Part shown: in pieces, positions 57,587 to 64,000 of the stretch
Layout of the letters: every line of letters starts with the position of its first letter
Numbering within the stretch: the first letter of the stretch is position 1
Source of the DNA: Pyxicephalus adspersus
Taxonomy: Eukaryota > Chordata > Amphibia > Anura > Pyxicephalidae
Direction of reading: 5' to 3'
Assembly (NCBI RefSeq): GCF_032062135.1
Contig: NC_092858.1
Location: forward strand, 169,574,615 to 169,638,614
Length of the DNA stretch: 64,000 bases
The notes under the pieces: model-generated
What the model was told of the DNA's origin: nothing
Database searches by the model: none
The model's input: the letters and a program-made list of their open reading frames with translations, nothing else
Position numbers and translations under genes: made by a program

Positions 57587-57992
57587 TGTACAAACACATC
57601 TGTTGAATTTGCTGCTATCACAAACAGGACTGATTGACACAGTGTTCAAAAATTAATAGAAATATACAAAGTAACATTGTTTCTTTTGTAGCAACTTAGT
57701 TTCATTCATCTGTAATTAAAAGTTTAGACATTCATCTGCATAGGATGTCTCATAAAAGTAACCTGATAAGTAAAAAAATATTTTTGGCTGATTTACGGAT
57801 TAGGATTTGGCTAATTTACCCCTTTAGCATTTATTTTACCATTCATCTGTCCAAATTTACTCTTCCACTCTCCCTCTTAGCTATTATTTTTCAGATTTTT
57901 GAATATTTATATAATTATATTTGGTTTTTTAGAGATGAACATGTATGTTATGTTATATTCTTATGTTTTTTTTTCTTAGTTTTGTATAATTC

Positions 57993-58023
<31 letters not shown>
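57993..58023. repeat. (AT)n dinucleotide tract
   Basis: About 15 AT units just upstream of a LINE tail. Confidence 0.9.
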
Positions 58024-58024
<1 letters not shown>

Positions 58025-58034
58025 GAAGATATTC

Positions 58035-58165
58035 TACTAGATTGTAAGCTTTTTGGGGCAGGGTCCTTTCCTCCTGTATCACTGTCTGTATCTGTCTGTC
58101 ATTTGCAACCCCTATTTAATGTACAGCGCTGCGTAATATGTTGGCGCTATATAAATCCTGTTTGC
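58035..58165 (+). mobile_element. L2-type LINE 3' end
   Basis: CTAGATTGTAAGCTTTTTGG, GTCTGTATCTGTCTGTCATT, GTACAGCGCTGCGTAATATG and TATATAAATCCTGTTT. The terminal A/T tandem run is missing. Confidence 0.75.
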
Positions 58166-58659
58166 ATTGCCTGCCAAAGGATTTGTATGTCTGCTCACAT
58201 ATTCTCCATAAACTGACCCAGGGGTGACGTGTCCATACACCACTGGTGTGCCCATTGATGCCAATGGTGCCCTGATTTCCCCAGAATTCTTTGCCCCCTA
58301 TAGCTGACTTTCCATGCAGTGGCTGTGTGTGGATTCTGCACCTCTCACAGTCAGACATGATAATCGCTCCTCTGGGAAGGATAAGTGTGACAGTATAAAT
58401 AAGAGGCCATAGCGTGTGTTCTGAGCCCTCACAGCACAAATACTTTCCACTGGCTGGCATTCCTCCTGGCAGCGAAGTGGTTATTGTTTGTATTCCTGAA
58501 TTTCTCAGCAGGGACCGACACAGAGATGATTACTGGGTGCTCTCATGTTCTAAGTGCAGACATTTGGGAGAAGGGGGCTATATTGTGTTTTAAGGACCCC
58601 CTGCATTTATAGGTCCTGGCATTTTTCTTTTATTGGCCTTTGCTAATTCCAGGGCAGAC

Positions 58660-59075
58660 CTGTACAGCATGCATACCCACACAACTGTCCCTGATTTGGA
58701 GGGACTATCCCTATTTTGCCTTGCAACTGTTTCTAATTTGGAGGGTCTGTCCTTCCTACCTCCCAACTGCTTCTTTATACCTCCTATCGATCTCTGATTT
58801 GGAAGAACTTTCCTTCTTCATACCCCCCAATCATCTCTGATTTGGAGGGAATGTTCCTCATCATGCTACCTAGCGGTCTCTGATTTGGACTGTCCCTTGT
58901 TATACCTCTCTGCTGTCCTTAATTTGGAGAGACTGTCCCCCTTCATACCGCGCACTTGTCCCTGATTTGGAGGAACTGTTCCTATTCTTACCCTCTAGTT
59001 GTACCAGACTTGGGGAGACTGTCCTTCATCATGCCACCTACTTGTCCCTGAATTGTAGGGACTATCCCTGTTCCC
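58660..59075. repeat. Degenerate minisatellite, period about 45
   Basis: About nine units carrying CCCTGATTTGGAGGGACT plus a TGTCCCTCTTCATACC-like half. Anchors fall near 58690, 58738, 58794, 58838, 58883, 58919, 58964, 59009 and 59050. Confidence 0.8.
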
Positions 59076-60754
59076 TTTCTCCAAAAATTGAGAGAACACA
59101 ATAACAAGTTTGGTCTAAAAACAGGACATTCAGAAAAGGTTACTTTAAAGGCAATCTGGCATTGGTACATACAGGTGGAGGGCATTCTGGGGTCCTTTTT
59201 GCACACTCTTACTATTTCACAGTTGGAACTCCGGACACTGCATTAGTCCCTGGACTACAGGATGAAAAATCATGTCCAAGCTTGGTGACAGGTCTTGCTT
59301 ACATTCCATAATTCAATATTGGAATCACAGTAAGATACTGAACAATATCTGCATTGCATTATGGGAAATGGGGATAGGGGGGATACCTGAGTTGCAAACT
59401 GCAAAATGTTTCAGATTGTAAGGCAGAGAATCAGCAAAATCCTGTATCTGCCATCATTTAAAATCCAACTGTGGTCACAAAAATAGATATGGAGTGGAAA
59501 TTGTACTAGCAGCCTCCATTTTTATGGTCTTACCTCAACGTTCCTGGTAAAGTTGAGCAGGTAACATCTTTTTTTAGGAAGAGAGACTGGCACTTAACAA
59601 AGCCCCCAAAATTTCCCATTGTAACCTTGCTGGCCATTGGTGAAAGGTCAAACAGGGCTTCATAGATTATTTATTGTTGCCCTGCATGAATGTGGCATTT
59701 GTTTGCAAAAAATAAGGAACGCTCATATAAATTTGGTGAAATGGAAAATGTCTTAAATTTTCTGTGTTGCAAAAGCCGCATCCCTAGTGATCAAGTTCAG
59801 AAAGCCAAAATTCTGAGTTTTCTACCTAATGAAGGGTTGGGTAGATATACCAATGGGGATATGAAAGGGTTTCACTTACATAGGACATATTCCATCTTAT
59901 GTCTTATGACCACTGGATACGAAAATAAATCTTCTTTACTAGTAAACCCACAAAAAACACGAAAACCCTTGCCGCAAAAATCCTGGCCGCAAGTAATCCA
60001 AAATTAAATAAAACTGTGATCCTTAGATATAAAAATTGCAAATATGCTGATTCCATAGAACATATGTACTTTTTCCAGTCTGTGGCAAATCATATAAGTG
60101 ATTAATTATTGTTGTCTAAAATTGTCTAATTCTTTAAAAATTAGCCAGAGAGGAATTCCCATAAACAAAATTTAAATCTAATTCGGCAAATTACAAATTC
60201 CCTGTAATTTAATGACCACAATTTGCATTGAAAGCTCCTAATTATACAAATTGGATCTAAGACTTAAAGGGGTGAGATAAGGAAAAGTAAAAATAGCATA
60301 TGTGGTACAGTTTGTCCATGGAATTAATATTGTTTTTTGTTTTTCAGAGTCATTTCTATATTATAGTTTTATGACTTGTTCATGCCGCCTGTAGATTTGT
60401 TAATTTTCTGCCTCCTGTATTAGGGGCACAACGGTGTTTGGCATTAAAATGCACAGATGGGTTAACAAGGTGGTCTTAGGTGGACATGTAGTTTTAAATG
60501 AACTTAGATAAGTAAAAACAAAGAAAATCCAAGTGTTTGTTGACAGGGATGATCATATTGTGGTGCCATTACTGCTTACCGTGCAGCCAGGCGTCCAACT
60601 GGTGTCAAGGAGTGAGGAGGGACATTTGCTGGACTTGTTATTTTTACATTTTGCATGCACCCTATCTCTTCCCTACATTTATAGCAACGGTTTTCATGCA
60701 TAAGTGCCTTTTTCATTTATTACACATATTATTCATATTCCCATTTTATACATA
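59076..60754. other. Intergenic, nothing recognised
   Basis: An open frame at 59690-60007 on the plus strand has no recognisable domain and no promoter or splice support. Confidence 0.35.
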
Positions 60755-60935
60755 GGCGGAGCTGGATTTCTTACAAGCCCATCCAAGCCTTGGCCTAGGG
60801 TGCCATGGCCACTTAAGGTTGCATTTTTACTGCCACCATAGCTGTATTATTATCATTGTAGATCATTAAAGCGCCCACCATAGGGCATTTCTGCCCACAA
60901 CCATCATGGCTCCCACCAATGACCTCCAACTATTA
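60755..60935. repeat. Dispersed repeat 'GCCATGGCCACT', copy 2
   Basis: Same order of blocks as at 26018-26190, for example TGCCATGGCCACTTAAGG and CACAACCATCATGGCTCCC. Confidence 0.6.
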
Positions 60936-62119
60936 TCATGGCCACCCTTCCATAACTGTACCTCCAACGCAAGCTAGCAGAAAAAAAAATATGAATTTGG
61001 ACCTGTACACAGGGAACATATTGTAGTTTTATGACATTAGGTTTTGTGGTCCTTTAAACAGTTGTGTAATCAATTCAACCGCGCATAATTCCTTTTACAG
61101 TTTTCCATCCCCTGACAGTGACTGAACAGGCCTCAAATTTATAACTAAGTATAAATGTGTGCCTTGCCCTTGGCACACCAAAAACTGGGCCCTATTGTCC
61201 ATTCTGCAATTTTCATATGCTGGTGTTCCAAATTTTTTGTATCATCACAAGACAGTTTGGCTTGTTGTCCTGAGTTATTAAAGTAAAACTGTCTGCTTGT
61301 GCTGTGATAAATTATTTTGTTCTAAGTAGTCGATCAGATAAAGAAGGAGAAATAAATAAGTGGACTGTTCTAGGACTAGTCCACGGCTATGCCTTTTGGC
61401 TTTCGTTTTTACTACAGGCTCCAATGGAGGGTGTGCATGACTGCACATAAATATCATGGAGGATGAGACTTGTGATGTGGTACATAATTCCCTCCATGTG
61501 CCCTACTTTAGTTACCAAACTTTCATGTGACAGAGTCATTAATACCTAAAAAAAGAGCTTCAACTCCTTTTGCTCTTCCTAAGCCCCTTTCATATTTGGA
61601 TAGCCACTGCCATAGCAAACTGCTGCTATGTGCCTAGAAGTGGAAAACCCAACCATAGGTTAACATGTTTGTATATGTTGCATTTGTGTTTGCAATGGTG
61701 GTTTGGTTTTTCCTCCTGCCACATGGTAATAAGTGACATGTCGCTTCCAGAAAAAGAACTGCAATGCAACTGCAACTATCTGTTCACAAAATGGTTACAA
61801 ACTGACCCATTTTTATTCATTTGGAGTGATTGGGAATATGAGGGAGTACAACACTGCAATCAACTGCAGTTTTAAAACAGCCCTTTCGCTTGCATTTTAC
61901 AAGTCCTCCCATGCCAATGAAGCTCACCCAAATGGATAATGTCTACCAACACCTATTTCATGTTTAATGGTCAACTGACTCCCAACTTCCTATTTATCTA
62001 CCAGTCAATGCATCCTTAACTCATTACTCTCAAATCAAGTCAAGGTGGAGAGAATGATCCGAGGATCATATACAGGGACTATTAAAACCTTAAAAGACCT
62101 AGCATCAGATGTTTTAATC
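60936..62119. other. Intergenic, nothing recognised
   Basis: No gene or repeat family recognised. Confidence 0.35.
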
Positions 62120-62370
62120 TTTAGAGCAGTGAGCTGCTAGGGGTTCCATGAGCAATGAGCAATTTGCGCCTCTCAGGTCCCTGTAACTGACCCCAATGAT
62201 CTTGTTTGGCTATCTGTAAGAATGACATTCATCCTAGTGGTCATAAAAGTAAGAGGAATTCTTCCTACTGACCACCACACTAATGTACTGTGATCTGTGT
62301 ATATAGTAATTATAGAAGGGATTCCCTAAGGACGTTAAAAATTTTTTCTAGTGTTCCTCCAAAAAAAGAC
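62120..62370 (-). mobile_element. Recurrent element, copy 6 (reverse)
   Basis: AGGGGTTCCATGAGCAATGAG, CAATGATCTTGTTTGGCTATC, AGAGGAATTCTTCCTACTGAC and GGGATTCCCTAAGGACG. Confidence 0.6.
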
Positions 62371-64000
62371 TAGTCTAGCCCATGCATTCTACTTTATATG
62401 TACATGCAAGGCTTTTAGGATTTCCTTATCCTTTACAGAGCTCCCATTAACAATGACTTTATCAGCTTGATTTGTTTAACCATCGTCCAGCCATCTTTGT
62501 TTAGCTTTTACCATCATCATTGGGATGTCAGGTCAAGATGGTATCCAAGCAATTCTTGGTGGTGTTCCCCAATGTCTGGCATAGATAAGCCTTTGTTGTA
62601 GCGTCTCACCTTTTGGCTTTCTACAAGTTAACAATGTAACCATATGATCTTTGGAAAAGAAAAGATTGAGGAAACCTTTTTCTTTTTGCAAGTATAGGAC
62701 TAATGATATCATGATCCTTTAAAGATCATTGTATTGAAGCTCAAATATGATGTTAAGTAATACGTGGAACCACTTTAAGAATTGCTTGTATCAAAGTTGT
62801 ATGGTGAATCCTTCCTATTCTTAGTGACCAGCATTTGGGATGAATTGAACCATCCCCTAACCATAGTAGAAATGTTTGATGGCTGAGGTCCATCTGGAGC
62901 AGTATGCTTGATATTTACTTTTATATTGTATGAGGCTTACCTAAAATCCATACTATTTTATATTCATAAAACTTTTATATTCATTTATTCAATGCATAGT
63001 ATTGTAGAATCAGTTTGAATCATGTAAGGTGTGATTTACTAAAGGCTAGTTATAACTTTGCACTGGATAAATACCGAATAAGTCCCTAACCCTCAACCTT
63101 CCTCCTTCCAGCAGGAGTCACCCCCTTTGGCATTTCCCCAGTTGCCCCAGTCCTCCCCAAGTGCACACTAGAGAAGTGGTGATTTAAAAGTATATTACCG
63201 CCTCCAACACTCTCGGTTTTGTTCCTGAGGCTTCTTGCGTGTTGCATGAACTCACACGACATATGAGAAGCCTCAGGAGCAGAACAGAGGTAGGTGACCA
63301 TGCATGGCTGCACAGAAGAAGACCAGACACTAGAGAACATTTCAATTCACCATTCCTGTGACCCCTGGTTGACAGGCCCTTGGGTTCAATATGGAGGAAA
63401 GAGGAAGAATGTACAGGGGACCTATCAAAGTGTTTTTGATAAAAGAAAGTATTTATATCTATTTAATTAATAAATATATTAAATATTATATTATTATATA
63501 TTGATAGGACACACGTGGAGATAAAAGGGAGCAGAGATGAATCTTCAAACATCTGTATCTGGATATTACTTGGCACCTTGGCAATATTAAGTGATCTGAG
63601 CAGGGTGTGATTTTGTTCCTCTGGTGTTGCGTGTCTGCATTGCTTGCAACTTGACTTATTGCCGCAGGTCCTTCTGTGTATATTACCATGACTTCTGTGT
63701 ACAGAAGTGAAATTGAATAGCACACCTACACTGTTTGGACAAACTCCTGATCCTGCGCATCTGCCTGTAAACATTCAGAAGACTAATACCAAGTTGGATT
63801 TTTATTCGGTGCCTGTGTTGCAAGGGCTGAGAGCTCTGACTGTCATGATTTCCATGATGGAACTAATATAATGCTGGTCTTAGCCCATGAAGCTGCACAA
63901 TGAGCTAATTGTGGCCAATCAGAATCCATCTTGTATTTGGACCAACCATGTGGATATGCTGGTTCTGCACTTTGCATTTCCTTCCTGTTTGTTGAATATC
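62371..64000. other. Intergenic to the end of the window
   Basis: Short open frames at 63086-63340 and 63463-63774 on the minus strand lack any recognisable product. No GJA8 sequence is present. Confidence 0.35.

Noticed and set aside
59690..60007. 105-residue plus-strand open frame
   Set aside because: No recognised pattern and no supporting signals.

Overview
This is vertebrate nuclear DNA. Only two protein-coding genes can be supported, both on the minus strand: ACP6 (lysophosphatidic acid phosphatase type 6, multi-exon, about 129-16834, with a probable promoter near 17.5-17.8 kb) and GJA5 (connexin 40, one coding exon, 26485-27582). The two genes are also neighbours in human 1q21. The protein sequences, with an abundance of L2-type LINE tails, tRNA-derived SINEs and short DNA transposons typical of amphibian genomes, point to a frog, probably an advanced (neobatrachian) anuran. 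The species call is inference.

Layout. 0.1-17.8 kb: ACP6, read right to left. Nine coding exons were placed by hand, and their splice sites and phases agree. The exon between the pieces at 9238-9325 and 3970-4070 was not found, although the phases require one. The introns are full of repeats. 17.49-17.77 kb: a CpG-rich promoter with two ZNF143/STAF-type sites and a YY1 site. 18-26.5 kb: intergenic, with two DNA-transposon copies. 26.5-27.6 kb: GJA5, with a splice acceptor just upstream of its ATG, as in other GJA genes. 27.6-64 kb: the region 5' of GJA5, with no supportable gene. It carries transposon relics and an unusual concentration of minisatellites (35.7, 45.5, 46.4, 47.9, 51.4, 52.9-55.7 and 58.7 kb).

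The repeats show some internal logic. L2-type LINE 3' ends and a tRNA-derived SINE share the same 3' tail, as in a LINE-SINE partnership. A short palindromic DNA transposon recurs at least six times. One minisatellite appears to have grown from the interior of another recurrent element. A 32-bp minisatellite block has been duplicated as a 1,391-bp unit with only about seven differences between copies. I see no CRISPR array, tRNA gene, operon, phage or novel multi-gene system. The items most worth checking are the missing ACP6 exon, the ACP6 promoter and the repeat structures.
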